Of a stretch of DNA of 64,000 bases, positions 22,411-33,560 are shown in pieces. This stretch comes from Musa acuminata AAA Group. Its lineage: Eukaryota; Streptophyta; Magnoliopsida; Zingiberales; Musaceae. Under the pieces are notes generated by a model. That model was not told the origin of the DNA, made no database searches, and was given only the letters and a program-made list of their open reading frames with translations. The position numbers and the translations under genes are program-made. The first letter of the stretch is position 1; each line of letters opens with the position of its first letter. Location: NCBI RefSeq assembly GCF_036884655.1, contig NC_088348.1, positions 22,061,501 through 22,125,500 on the forward strand, read 5' to 3'.

Positions 22411-23503
22411 TAAGGGGCTTATTGGATATCCAATAAGATAGGGGCTATGACAGATATCTCATATTTGAACCTCTACTCATCGCAATGCCTACCATATGTG
22501 TGTGACCCTCTAGGCCCAATATCGAGTTGGCCGTGAGTCATACCTATCAGAACTCCTTCTAACTTAGTGAATTATTATCTTTATAATAATTCACTCGACT
22601 CATCGACTACCGATGTACTAGGCCACTATGTTGTAGTCCCCAAATGATACAGGAGAATCCAATCCATTGGACCTATCTATCCTCAGTTACCACATACCTC
22701 TAGTCCCTCATCCATCTAATATCCCAAAGATCGTATATCGGGCATGGTGCTGTCAGACCCATACGGTTTCTTCTCGAGTCTCGCTCTAATCGGATTCTCC
22801 CGAAGAACTCTTTCTCTCTCAATCTGAATGACCCTGGCCAGGGATTTGTTTGAGCAAGAACACATGGGATATTCCTCTCATGATACTAAGAGTGCTCCTC
22901 TATCGACACTTAATAGCCCTCGTATGGTCGATTGCCACTCCCAATGACCAGTTGTACTAGATCTGGGACATCCAAACCTATAAATCTGGTATCAAAGAGT
23001 AGAGCACTCATACAGGACATCCTTGGTGTCTCAAGTTTAAAGACCAGATACACCACTAGGACTATGAAATTACTGTCTAACAACAAGGCATCATTAACCA
23101 TCCAACATTCCGTAAGCGGATCAATCAGTGAACTCATTCTCCAATGAGTACCTGTACTATATCCCTAGTGTCCCCACATAAGCAGCTATGAGACTAGCTG
23201 TATCCATTATATGGATAGGTATACAGCACACCAGTCTGTCTAGTTATCATGATGTCCCTCTCGAGTAACCTATGACCGAGATTATTTAGGATCTGTATTT
23301 AAAGGTGAATCAATCTCATTATCGTGATCTCATCACGATCCGATTCCCATTGCACAGATCCAATGACATTACAATATATACATGCATATATACAATAGTT
23401 AATATAAAGTGATAAATGCTAAAATATAATAAGCAAAAAAATTTCGTATCAAGTCACATGTGCCATCACTCATATGATTGGCGTGTTGGGCACCTATAAC
23501 TAG
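22411..23503. repeat. Unclassified non-coding repeat
   Basis: About 1.1 kb of different composition from both neighbours, with balanced base content and no credible coding frame. From memory, very similar sequence recurs in many plant genomes as part of LTR elements; that is not verified here. Left edge is near a 20-base perfect palindrome (22418-22437). The right edge abuts the E3 LTR at about 23504. It may be an LTR or a LARD-like fragment. Confidence 0.5.
22418..22437. other. Perfect 20-base palindrome
   Basis: CTTATTGGAT followed directly by its own reverse complement, with no loop, at the left edge of the unclassified repeat. Confidence 0.9.
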
Positions 23504-23780
23504 CAATGGCCTCAACGGAGGAGGAATTGGGAGTGGATGTAGGTCATGACGACCAAACCACTATAAACTCGGTTTGTATTTACTTTGAGCAATTTACTTT
23601 TATAGCAAATTGCCTCTCCTCCTTACTATGCTTTTACTATGCCTACGCTCGCATACGCTTTCAAGTTAACATCTTCCGAGATCGATTTTAATCGTACGAA
23701 ATGAGATTTTATTAAACAGACGTTTTTACCACTGTACTAATTCACTCCCCCCCCCCCTTAGTGCCAACTCATTCCTAACA
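23504..23780 (+). repeat. E3 5' LTR remnant (U5)
   Basis: Begins inside the LTR (GGCCTCAACGGAGGAGG) and ends CATTCCTAACA after a C tract at about 23747-23757. It matches 28810-29123 of the 3' LTR. Confidence 0.8.
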
Positions 23781-23782
23781 GT

Positions 23783-23794
23783 TGGTATCAGAGT
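23783..23794 (+). other. E3 primer-binding site
   Basis: TGGTATCAGAGT, one base off the tRNA-iMet complement, two bases after the LTR. Confidence 0.85.
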
Positions 23795-23830
23795 CATGTT
23801 TTTATTATTTGGTTTAACACCCAAAGAGAA

Positions 23831-24797
23831 AGGACTCTTTTCGGCTTTCAAGACGGTCATTCTCTTATTCATCCTCCCATGTTCAATGAGACGAACTACA
23901 CATTGGAAAACTCAAATGAGAGTTTTCTTACTTTCATTGAATCTCGATTTATAGAATATAATCAAATTTGATTTTCAAAAGTCTTCTCTTCCAATGAACG
24001 ATTGGAATGAGTTAGAGAAGAAGACTTTCTCTTTAAATGCAAAGGCTATGAATGCCTTATTTTGCGCCTTAGACAAAAATGAATTCAATTGGATTTCTAC
24101 TTGCAAAATGACTTTCAATATTTGGCGCACTCTTGAAATCACCCACGAAGGCACTAGTAGAGTTAAAGATTCAAAGATTAATATTTTGATGCATGATTTT
24201 GAGTTGTTTCGAATGGAACCAAGTGAGACTATTGGAGACATGTACACTCGTTTTATGGATGTCATCAATAGTCTAAAAGCACTTGGTAAAAGTTTTTCAG
24301 ATTTTGAACTTGTAAACAAAATTTTACGTTCTCTTCATAAGAATTGGGATTCAAAAGTAACTATCATACAAGAGGCAAAAGACTTAAACAAGCTTCCACT
24401 CGAAGAACTAATTGGGTCTTTAATGACTTACGAAATGACCAATGTGGTACAAAACAAACTTGAGGACAACCTTTCAAAGAATAAGAAGGATTTCAGACTT
24501 AGAACAATTGAAGACCACTCGAGCATAAGCTCAAGTGATAGTGAACTTGAACTCCTCACTATGAAATTTAAAAAGTTCATGAAACAAAAATTAAAGAACA
24601 AAAAGAACGCAACTACTTGCTATGAATGCAAGAAGAGAGAAGCACTTTAGGACGAATCGAGCTTATCCGAAGACGAGGAAAAAATCAACAAAGGCGAGGT
24701 GGTAAACTATGCCTTAACGGCTTTCAACGACGAGGTAATCAAAATCCCCTTAGTTTATTTGAAAAATTACATGATGCTTTTCATGAGTTATTTTTAA
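23831..24797 (+). pseudogene. E3 gag, degenerate
   Basis: The codon matching the E1 start is AGG (23831), so initiation is lost. A long open run (23994-24650, 218 codons) carries NAKAMNALFCALDKNEFNW, LEITHEGTSRVKDSK, ETIGDMYTRF and LEELIGSLMTYEM. The C-terminus has EDHSSISSSDSELELL, KFKKFMKQKLKNKKN and CYECKK, then the frame goes straight to a stop and SEDEEKINKGE. The GH and last Cys of the zinc knuckle are deleted. The final stretch passes GAGGTAA and ends at 24797. Confidence 0.8.
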
Positions 24798-26257
24798 TTT
24801 AGTTTAATTATTTTTCTTGAAAATTGCATGTTTAATAATGTAATAAAAATACTAAAAAATTGGGATCATGCTAGTAATTTTGAAAATGATAAATGAAAAA
24901 GGGGCATGCTTATATGAAATCAATCATATGAATTGAAACACTAAAAAGAGGAAAGCTTTCTCCTTGCAAAATTTCTTTTTCTCTACTTTATCGATTTTCA
25001 TAAAGGAGAGATTAACGAATCTATCTATATTTTTTATGAATCTCTTGAAAATGATTTTGATGTGACAATTTGAATTTGAATAAGCTTTATCTTGATTTTT
25101 TAAGATTTATAACATGGAATCTTTTATGAATCAAGATCTCTTATTTAATCTCTTATGTTTCTCTTTGTCATTTACTAAAGAGGAAAATAATTAAATTCAT
25201 GATCTTGATTTCTCGATATTTGATACTTGAAATCTTTCTATAAATTAAGATCATTTTCTCCTTGTTTCTTTTTGCTATTTACTATCTAAATGAATCATAA
25301 TTTTTCAGAATTATAATTTTTATGATTCATAATGAATTGAGAGATTTTATATGCATGAATTGAGATCTTGTTCTCTTACAAGATTAAATAAATTTTATCC
25401 ATATCATGATCTCCTAAGAATTCTTTTCATTAATTATTTAAGAGGAGATTTGTTAAAATGAATCATGGTTTCTCATGATTTCTCAAATTTTAGACTTGAT
25501 TTTTCATTTTTGATGATTGAAATATTGATGTAATTATGAATGATGGTTTGATATTATGCATGCAATACTTCAACTTATGATAATGATGCATGCAATGATG
25601 AAAAATTATTTTGACATTCATGACTTGATCTTTCATCTTTACTATTTATCCTTTGTCATGATTTGAAAATTATTGTAAAGGGAAAAAAATTACAAAATCG
25701 TATTCCTTCCTTCTTTTTAACAATGACAAAGGGGGAGAAAAGTTACTAGTTTGCACAAGTCAAGAAAATGCAAAAACATGCTAGCTTGTTCATCTCAAAA
25801 GATGTAAAATTTTTTTAACTTTCATATATGTAAAATTTGCTAGCTTGCATGTTCTAAAATGTTGTAAAACTCACTAGCTTGCATGATGTAGAACTTGCTA
25901 TCTTGAACATCACCAAGAATTGCTTGCTTTCACATCTCAAGAGAAGCAAAAGTACTATTTTGCCTATCTCAAGAAGTAAAAAAATTGCACTTCTCAAAAG
26001 AGAAGAAAGAAAATCACTTGCTTGCATAATGATAAAACTTGAAATTATATTTATAATACAATAATTTGAAATTATGTCTAAACACTAGCTAGATGCACTT
26101 CTCCTTTTTCTTAATGATAAAGGGGGAGAAGTATGATGATGTTATGCGTAAGTCTATGATAACATATTGATTGGATTTTTGAATCCAACAGTTCTATCAA
26201 TATGACATATTGATAGGGGGAGTTAAGGTTAACTCCATCATCAATTGGTTATCATCA
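24798..26257 (+). other. E3 AT-rich interior
   Basis: No gene. Degenerate tandem units of roughly 110-130 bases at 25050-25450 share CTTGATTTCTCGATATTTGA and a TTTTGCTATTTACTA end. GCTAGCTTGCA words lie at 25745-26060. Extra PPTs are at 25736-25750 and 26117-26130. Confidence 0.7.
26194..26236 (+). other. E3 palindrome cluster (two hairpins)
   Basis: CTATCAATAT / ATATTGATAG (26194-26216) and GGAGTTAA / TTAACTCC (26219-26236). The middle hairpin is missing, as in E2. Confidence 0.8.
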
Positions 26258-26273
26258 TAAAAAAGGGAGAGAT
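26258..26273 (+). other. E3 polypurine tract
   Basis: A-rich then AAAAGGGAGAGAT immediately before the LTR start at 26274. Confidence 0.75.
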
Positions 26274-26278
26274 TGTTG

Positions 26279-27637
26279 TGGTAGGATCGGAGCGGCACTA
26301 AGAGAGGGGGGGGGGGTGTGAATTAGTGCAGTGGATTAAAACTCGTAAGTTTGAAAACGATTTAGTAAATATGTAGAGATTTGAATTTGACAATGAATGT
26401 CTTGGAGAAAGTAGCTCGAGCAAAGCGAGAAGAAGAAAAAAAAATGAGATCTTGCTGCTATGTAAATAATGGTTCAAAAATGTAAATACTCATACATTCA
26501 AGAGACACACCAATTTAAAGTGGTTCGGTCAAAATGACCTATATCCACTTGCAAAGCCTTCTTCGACGAGGCTCCCAACTTCCACTAGCACATTGAAGGG
26601 GAAGGACAAATACCCCTCTTACAACCTTTTATAAGTGGTTCACACTCTTATAAATTTTCAACGAGAAAGAAGGAGGTGAACACTCGAGCAATTGAAAACA
26701 AGGCTTGCTAAAGACTTTGCTAAGGCTTTTATCTCAATCTAATGCTTCACAAAAGTTGTATTCTCTATTGAGAATTGAGGGGTATTTATAGGCCCTAAGA
26801 GGATTCAAATTTGGGCTCCAAATTTTGAATTCTCTTGGGTTTTCCAGGTTGGTGGTGCCACCGCCTGTCAATGTCATATTGACCGGTGACTGGCATTGCC
26901 ACCGCCTGTCGGTGGCGGTGCTACCGCCTATCAATTTCAACAGAGTTTTGGTGGTGCCACCGCTGGAACTCTCGGGTTCTAGGCGGTGCCACCGCCCAAA
27001 CCCTCGGGTGTTGGGCGGTGCCACTGCCCAGTCCGACGGTACCACCACCCGACCCTTTGGGCTCTGGGCGGTGCCACCGCTCGACCATATGGGTCACTGG
27101 TTGGGCTTCAAGTCCGGCCCAAACCAAGCCACATTTGAGCCCAATTGACCCCTAATCAAGATATAGGATTATCCCTTAATCCTAAACCTAATTACATGTA
27201 AACTACGTAACTGAAAACATAGTCCTAAGCAAGTTTTAAAACGACAAACGTCGAGTCTCGTTCCGGCGAGCATTCCGGCGATCTTCTGGCGGACCTCCGA
27301 TGTACCTTCAGATTTCTTCCGGTGGACTCCCAGTAGGCTCCCGATCTTGTAGCGAGTTCAGTGAGTAGCCGAGCCTTCTTGGTGATCTTCGTGAACCTCT
27401 AACGATCTCTTCGGCGGACTTCCGAAAACTCCGACACGTCCCCGATTTCTTCTCGGTTGGCTCCGGCAGCATCTTTGACGAATCTTCGGACTCTCAAACA
27501 CCCATCAAACTTGACTCTGGTTTCCTTGCTTTATGTTTTTAGGCTATTGTAGTTAATCTTGCACACTTAACTCAATAATATGGATTAGATCAATTATCCC
27601 ATCAATTGATTTCATCATCAAAATCCGAGATTCAACA
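26279..27637 (-). mobile_element. Solo LTR at the start of the E3 3' LTR, minus strand
   Basis: Left end TGGTAGGATC (one change from TGTTAGGATC), right end GATTCAACA (27637). TGTTG at 26274-26278 and 27638-27642 is a perfect target-site duplication. Modules with GGTGCCACCGCC core at about 26845-27085, TATA box at 26783-26790. Confidence 0.85.
26783..26790 (-). promoter_or_regulatory. TATA box of the 26279-27637 solo LTR
   Basis: Minus-strand TATAAATA in the context GGGCCTATAAATACCCC. Confidence 0.6.
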
Positions 27638-28580
27638 TGTTGAATCTCAAATTTTGATGATGAAATCAACTGATAGTGTTTATGATTTGATTTGTGTTTT
27701 GAGTGACGCAGGATCTTTCGATTAGGGAAAGACAATTAAAGTAGGAAGAATCATATTAGGCCAAAGAAAAACATGTCAGAAGATTGGAAGTCGAGCCGAA
27801 GGATCGGTCGACGTATCGACAAAAGGCTTTGGGCCATGAGTTCGGGCATCGAGCCAAGAAGAGAGGATATTATACCAAGGAAATCAGAGTTGCGGAGGTC
27901 AACTGGTCAATTGGGCAATAGACCGCAAGATAGGACGATGCGCCAAATAATCAGACGAAGCGTCGATGAACCAATAACATGTCGGACAACATTTGATTAG
28001 CTTAATATTAATTATCTAGTTCATAGTAGGTTTTATGTGTGCAGGATTAACTATGACAGTGATCAAGGTATAAAGCAAAATGAAGTCTCGGACTCAAGAA
28101 CGCAATTTCATTGGGAGTTCGAGAGTTCATCGGAAGACCAAATGTTCGTTAAAAGTTCTGTCGGAATTAATCAAAAAGTACAGGAGCTTGCCAAAGAAGC
28201 TCGTCGGAACTCACCAAGAAGATCGTCGTGAAGTCCAGGAGCTTGCTGGGAGTCCACTGGAACATTGCCGAGAGATCGTCGGAAGTTCGCCGGAAGATCG
28301 CTAGAAGCTCGCCGGAAGAAACTTAGACTTACAGACTTATTTAGCTTAGTAATTATCTTAGATTTCGTAGTTAGCACATAATTGGGATTGGAATTGGGCC
28401 AACCCAATTAGGGTCCAATTGGGCCCATGTATGAACTGTGTTGGGCCCAATGAAAGGCCCAAACAATGACCCAACAGGTGGCACTACCTAATGTCAGTGC
28501 TACAGGTAATGGTACCACCAGGACCCGGGAAACCCGGGATAGGACCTTTTTAAGCTCCAAGTTTGAATCAACTTGAAGCC

Positions 28581-28588
28581 TATAAATG
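28581..28588 (+). promoter_or_regulatory. E3 3' LTR TATA box
   Basis: TATAAATG in the context GAAGCCTATAAATGCCCC. Confidence 0.55.
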
Positions 28589-29123
28589 CCCCTCTCATCC
28601 CTGATTAAACTACACAAGTATTGAGAGTAAAAAAAGAAAGAAACGCTGCTGCAATCTTGTATGAACTCTTATGCTTCTTCTAAGTGTTAGAATAGTTTGA
28701 GAGAGGAGTAAGTGATGGTGTAAGGGTTATCTCCTAAACCCGGTAAAAGGAGAAAGAGCTGTAAAGGGTGGTTGGTCTTTGCCTATTGAAGGAAGACCGA
28801 TAGTGGATGCCGGTGGCCTCGATAGAGGAGGAATCGGGAGTGGATGTAGGTCACGATGATCGAACCACTATAAACTCGATTTACATTTACTTTGAGCAAT
28901 TTACTTTTATAGCAAACTGCCTCTCCTCCTTACTGTGCTTTTATAGCAAACTGCCTCTCCTCCTTACTATACCTATGCTCGCATACACTTTTAAGTTAAC
29001 ATCTTTCGAGATTAGTTTTATCGTTACGAAATGAGATTTTATTAAATTGATGTTTTTACCACTGCACTAATTTAACCCCCCTCTCTCCCCCCCCCTCCTC
29101 TTAGTGCCGACTCGTTCCTAACA

Positions 29124-30410
29124 GTGAAAACTTCTCGCATTCCAAAAGTTCGATAGTATTGGAAAGGTGAATCATAGTAACTAACCCAACGTAAGGAGTA
29201 CAAATACTTCAAGTGCTTCACAAGTGTGAGCAAAGAGCAAGCGTAAGCTAGTAACCAACTCGATGCATAGAGTACAACCCTCGAGGAGGCGGGCGAAGTC
29301 AAGTAATATTTATCTTCTCAACTCTTAAGAGAATGGGTGAAAACAAGTACCCCAATTCTCTTATCTATATAGCAGAGGAGCTCTGCATATGTTCAAAGAC
29401 CCTTTGAAGAAACCAAATGAAACATAATAGTTGTCAAATCCTCACCAATTGTGATCAGTGCTATTGAGAGTAGATTATCCACTTTATTTCCTAACAAAAT
29501 GTCAATCGAAAGTGGAAGTGATGTGAACTTATTTAGAAGTGACAACTAAGTGAAAGAAGAGTGTCAAACAAATTTTATGGAGGAAGGACTCAAAAACTTT
29601 AAAAGTTTACAAGGCGATGCTCATTAAAGCTCTAACAAGTATCCACCTAGTTCAAGCAGCATGAGGTATTTGAGAGACTAGCACATAGTAACGATGGTCT
29701 TTCCTTCATCTGAAGGATCCGTAGGAATCAATAGGGATCAACACAACTCAGCCAACCCCACACTAGAGCCCGAGTCATTAGTGAGTTGAAACAGTATAGC
29801 GGATCAAAAGTTTGACTACTCAACAATAGCAGCGGAAAGCAGTTGGGAGCCAAGAGGTGCATTGCAGTTGGAGCAGAAGATTGAAGACTCAATAAAGAAA
29901 AGGAGTTGCAGTGTCGGTAAAGGCTTCGACGAGGACATCGAAGGAATAAGTTTGGGAGAATGTCATAGACAAAACTGTAAACATGGTGTTTAATGTAATG
30001 CTCATATATGTCCATGTTTTTTGGTTTGTTCATACTTTGCATAGCATATAGAGGGACGGTCGAAAGCTTAACAGCCCCAATTTAGTTGGGTTTGATAGTC
30101 ATTTTAGGCTTGTGAATAAAAGTTGTGTCATATGGACACTTGTGGGAGATTTCGGTTTGTAGTGGACCATTTTGGATCCTTTGTTATGCAACCATTCAGA
30201 ACTTGTGAAGTCTTTTTATAATTTACATTAGTTATAAAGTATTTTCTAAAATATTTGCTTGTGGATCCCGAGTGACGTGCTTTCTCTAACTCGTTTTCTC
30301 TTTTGTAGGTCCTAAGGGACTCTAGGATGTTTCAAGGAGACTAACCTTTACAGACGCAAGAGTATCGCATGACTTAAGCAAAACCAGCTAAGTCTATGAT
30401 AGCCTGGCCC
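29124..30410. repeat. Non-coding repeat fragment, possibly Ty3/Gypsy
   Basis: About 1.3 kb with no credible reading frame, bounded by the E3 LTR and an E2 LTR fragment. Its style resembles the non-coding blocks at 39324-41082 and 50938-51952. I suspect untranslated 3' sequence of a large Gypsy element, but no coding domain supports this. Confidence 0.35.
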
Positions 30411-30933
30411 AACTTTTGGGTCACTGAATGGGCCTTTCTCTTGGCCCAAAACAGCCCCAATTCAGGCTCAATTGGCCCCTAATTGAGTTGGCCTAATTAC
30501 ATTCTAAACCAACCCAATTACAACTAAAACTACTTCGATCTAGACAAATTATTACAAGAAAGAATACTAAGTTGTCCGATATGTCATTAGTTCATCCAGT
30601 GCTTCGTCCGACCCTTCAACGCATCGTCTTCTCCTTCGGCATATTGTACAATTGACATGTTGCCTTCTCGCAACATCCAATCTCCTTAGCGCAATATCCG
30701 ATCTTCTTGGCCCGATGCCCGAACTCATGGCACGAAGCCTTCTGCTGACACGTCGACCATTCCTCTGGTCTAACATCCAATCTTTTGACATGTTCAATTC
30801 CGGCCCAACTTCTTATTCTTCCTACTTTAATCAATTTGTCTCTCCTGATTGAAGCTAGTCCTGCGTCACTCAAAATACCTATTAGATCATAATATTATCA
30901 ATTGGTTTTATTATTAAAATTCAAGATTCAACA
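30411..30933 (-). repeat. E2 5' LTR fragment
   Basis: Closely matches 19260-19781 of the E2 3' LTR (GACCCAACTTTTGGGTCACTG, GATCTAGACAAATTATTACA) and ends GATTCAACA at 30933. Only the first ~520 bases of the LTR remain. Confidence 0.8.
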
Positions 30934-31100
30934 TGCCTAATGTCAGACTGGTCAACACACATCCACTTGAAGCAGGATCGGAAGCTTTTGAGCTCATCGT
31001 TAGTGCAATAGAGGCTGTGTGCATATGATGCCCTATTAGGCAACAACGGCTTGGTACTACTACTGGTAGTTGCTTCTATGACAACGCCTTCTCCCGTCAT
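30934..31100 (-). pseudogene. DUF3537-family pseudogene, piece 1 (N-terminus)
   Basis: The ATG at 31100 opens MTGEGVVIEATTSSSTKPLL, then RASYAHS, NDELKSFRSCFKWMCVDQSD and IRH, about 54 codons without a stop. TTG at 31115 is a less likely start. It joins in frame to 16799-16868 when E2 is removed. The conserved FRSCFKWMCVDQS block fits, from memory, the N-terminal region of DUF3537 proteins. Original protein was presumably an ER or plasma-membrane multipass protein of unknown role. Confidence 0.65.
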
Positions 31101-31255
31101 TGATGAATGTCTCAATTGTTTAAAAAAAACTTAAATTATACGTCATTATATTAATAGTTTATTATGAGTCAGCATGCCATGTAAGTAGAATCCAACATCT
31201 AGTAACTCAAACTTGACGGGAGGGGCTTATACGCTATATTTTTGAAAATATATGG
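30985..31255 (-). repeat. Right arm of the inverted duplication
   Basis: Reverse complement of the left arm 3890-4147, including N-terminal coding and the 5' flank. Mismatches are numerous but order and spacing are kept. Confidence 0.8.
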
Positions 31256-31560
31256 GTTATTTTAGACATAAGTAAACCATAAGAGTTTAAGAGATCTATG
31301 GCCAAAACCACAAAGGCTAAAATGGATATTAATTCTAAATTATATGTGTCATTATATTAATGATTTATTATAAGTTAATATGTCATATAAGCAAACATAA
31401 CATCCGTTAACTCAAACTTGACAGGAGAGGCTTCTATATTATTTTTTTAAATATATATATTATTTTAGACACAAACAAATTATAAAAACTTAAGAGGTAT
31501 ATGACTAAAATCATGGAAGTTAAAATAGACCTTAACTCATTTTATAATCTAAATTAACTT
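31115..31560 (-). repeat. Direct repeat in the 5' flank of the pseudogene
   Basis: Segments 31115-31265 and 31325-31560 share, in order, TCATTATATTAATNGTTTATTA, AACTCAAACTTGACNGGAG, GGCTT...TAT and ATTTTAGACA. So the 5' flank itself was duplicated in tandem. Confidence 0.65.
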
Positions 31561-31804
31561 TATCTTCACACTCTATGTCAAATAATCATCTCTAATTTTT
31601 TATGTCAAAGAATTATCTTCTCTACAAATCTAAATATTCAAAGACAAAGATTGACACTTATTCTACTATTCATCATGAAGAAAAAAAACACCAATGGATC
31701 TAATACCATTTTGTTAAAAGCCAAATTAAAAGAACATAGAAAGCTAAGCACCAATAACAGAAATAGAACAAAGACTTCATTAATAAAAGAACTATAGTTA
31801 TTAC
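31561..31804. other. Host AT-rich DNA, no gene seen
   Basis: Nothing recognisable. The window ends at the E4 LTR. Confidence 0.5.
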
Positions 31805-33558
31805 TATTGAATCTCGGATTTTGATGATGAAACCAATTGATAAGTGTTTATAATTTAATCTGTGTTTTGAGTGACGCAAGATGCTTCAATCAGGGAGAGA
31901 CAATTAAAGTGGGAAGAATCATATTGGGCCAGAGGAAAACATGTCAGAAGATTGGACGTCGGGCTGAAGGATTAGTCGACGTATCGACATAAGGCTTCGA
32001 GCCATGGATTCGGGCATCGAACTAAGAAGAACGAATATAGCGCCAAGGATATCAAAGTTATGGAGGTCAAATAGCCAATTGGATAATAGGCCGCAAGAGA
32101 GGACGATGCACCGAAGAATCGGACGAAGCGTCGATTGACCAATGACATGCCAGACAACATGATTCATGCTTAGTAATAATTGTCTAGATCGAAGTATATT
32201 TTTGTGTGTGCAGGATTAACTACGATAGTAAGGTATAAAGCAAAATGAAGTCCCGGAGTCAAGAACATGATTTCATGGGAGTTCGAGAGTTCGTCGAAAG
32301 TTCAGACATTCGTCGGAAGTTCTACCGGAACCAACCGAGAAGTCTAGGAGCTTGCCAAAGAAGCTCATCAAAACTTGCCAAGAAGATCATCATGAAGTCC
32401 AGGAGCTTGCTGGAAGTCCACCGAAACATTGCCGAGAGATTGTCGAAAGTTCGTTGGAAAGATCGTCGGAAGCTCGCTAAAAAAATCGGACTTATTCTGC
32501 TTAGAATATGCCTTAGGAACCGCCTGGGCTCAGTCTCCGAGCGAGACTGGGTGGTGCAACCTCCCCTGACAGGAGGTGGCACCGCTTGGGCTCGGTCTCC
32601 GAGCACTGGCTGAGCGGTGCAACCGCCTCAATCAGGAGGTTGCACCGCTTGAGATCGGTCTTCGAGCTCTGGCAGGAGGTGCAATCGCCCCTGACAACAG
32701 GAGGTGCAACCGCCCCTAATAGGAGGTAGCACCGCCCAGAGGCTCAGTCTTCGAGCTCTGTCAGGTGGTGCAACCGCTCCAGTCAAGAGGTGCAACCGCC
32801 TGATCTCGGAATTCCGGGAATTGACAGTTTTGTGCTCCAAATTTGAACTGGATTGGGGCCTATAAATACCCCACCCATTCAACACTGAAAGAGCACTGAA
32901 CATACACCGAAATCTTGATCTTGTTCTATGATTTTTAGAGCTCAAAATTATTGTAAAGGCCAAAAGTTCTTCTCCCTCTTTTCTTCCAAGTTCTGAGCTT
33001 TAAAGAGAGGAGAGAAAATTCTATAAGGGTTGTCTCCTAAGCTTGTCAAAAGGAGTGAAACTGTAAAAGGGTGGTTGGCCTTCGCCTATTGAAGGAAAGC
33101 CTCTAATTGACATCGGTGACCTCGTCGGTGGAGGAAGCCAAAAGTGGAGTAGGTCAAGATTGACCGAACCACTCTAAACCTCGGTTTGCATTTACTTTGA
33201 GCATCTTATCTTTACTACAAACCTCCTCAATAGCTTACTGCCTTCTGTTACGAATGTGTTTCAAAGTTCAGTGCTTTTTGAATCGGCGTTTAGACGCAAA
33301 TCGTTTTTATCGTACGAACGTCGTATTTCAGTTTGCGCTTATATTCTGATTTCCATCATAACTGCAAACTATCTTCATAGATTTACTTTAACGTCATCTC
33401 ACTTGATCTTAAGTTAAAGTAATCTTAGAATCGGCTTTCACACCGAAATCGCTTTTATCGTACGAACGTAATTTTTATTAATCGCAGAAAGATTTCCGCA
33501 GCACTAATTCATCACCCCCCCCGCCCCCGCCCCCCTCTTAGTGCTCTTGATCCTAACA
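31805..33558 (+). repeat. E4 5' LTR
   Basis: Starts TATTGAATCTC (TG changed to TA) and ends GATCCTAACA. The first half resembles the E3/E7 LTR type, and the second half the E5 type with GGTTGCACC modules (32517-32815). About 150 bases upstream of the array present in the 3' LTR are missing near 32510. Confidence 0.8.
32861..32868 (+). promoter_or_regulatory. E4 5' LTR TATA box
   Basis: TATAAATA in the context GGGGCCTATAAATACCCC. Confidence 0.7.
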
Positions 33559-33560
33559 AT

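Larger units (their letters stand above)
23504..29123 (+). mobile_element. E3: gag-only Sirevirus-like element
   Basis: 5' truncated. It has the last ~277 bases of the 5' LTR, primer site, gag, AT-rich interior with extra PPTs, PPT and a 3' LTR (26274-29123) interrupted by a solo LTR. No pol. The missing 5' LTR start prevents a target-site check. Confidence 0.8.
26274..29123 (+). repeat. E3 3' LTR, interrupted at base 5
   Basis: Only TGTTG (26274-26278) lies left of the solo LTR; the LTR resumes with a duplicated TGTTG at 27638 and ends GTTCCTAACA at 29123. A TATAAATG box is at 28581-28588. The GC-rich array is nearly absent here (two modules near 28475-28520). Confidence 0.85.
16869..30933 (-). 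mobile_element. E2: gag-only Sirevirus-like element, minus strand
   Basis: The 3' LTR end (TGTTAGGATC, 16869) and the 5' LTR start (GATTCAACA, 30933) face host sequence of the same exon. Flanks TGTCT (16864-16868) and TGCCT (30934-30938) are a 4-of-5 target-site duplication. From right to left it holds a truncated 5' LTR, nested foreign repeats, a gag C-terminal half, AT-rich interior, PPT and the 3' LTR. The 5' LTR end, primer site and gag N-terminus are missing. Confidence 0.7.

Noticed and set aside
22910..23147. Paired 71-75-codon frames in the unclassified repeat
   Set aside because: Opposite-strand mirror frames without domains; the block is non-coding in style.
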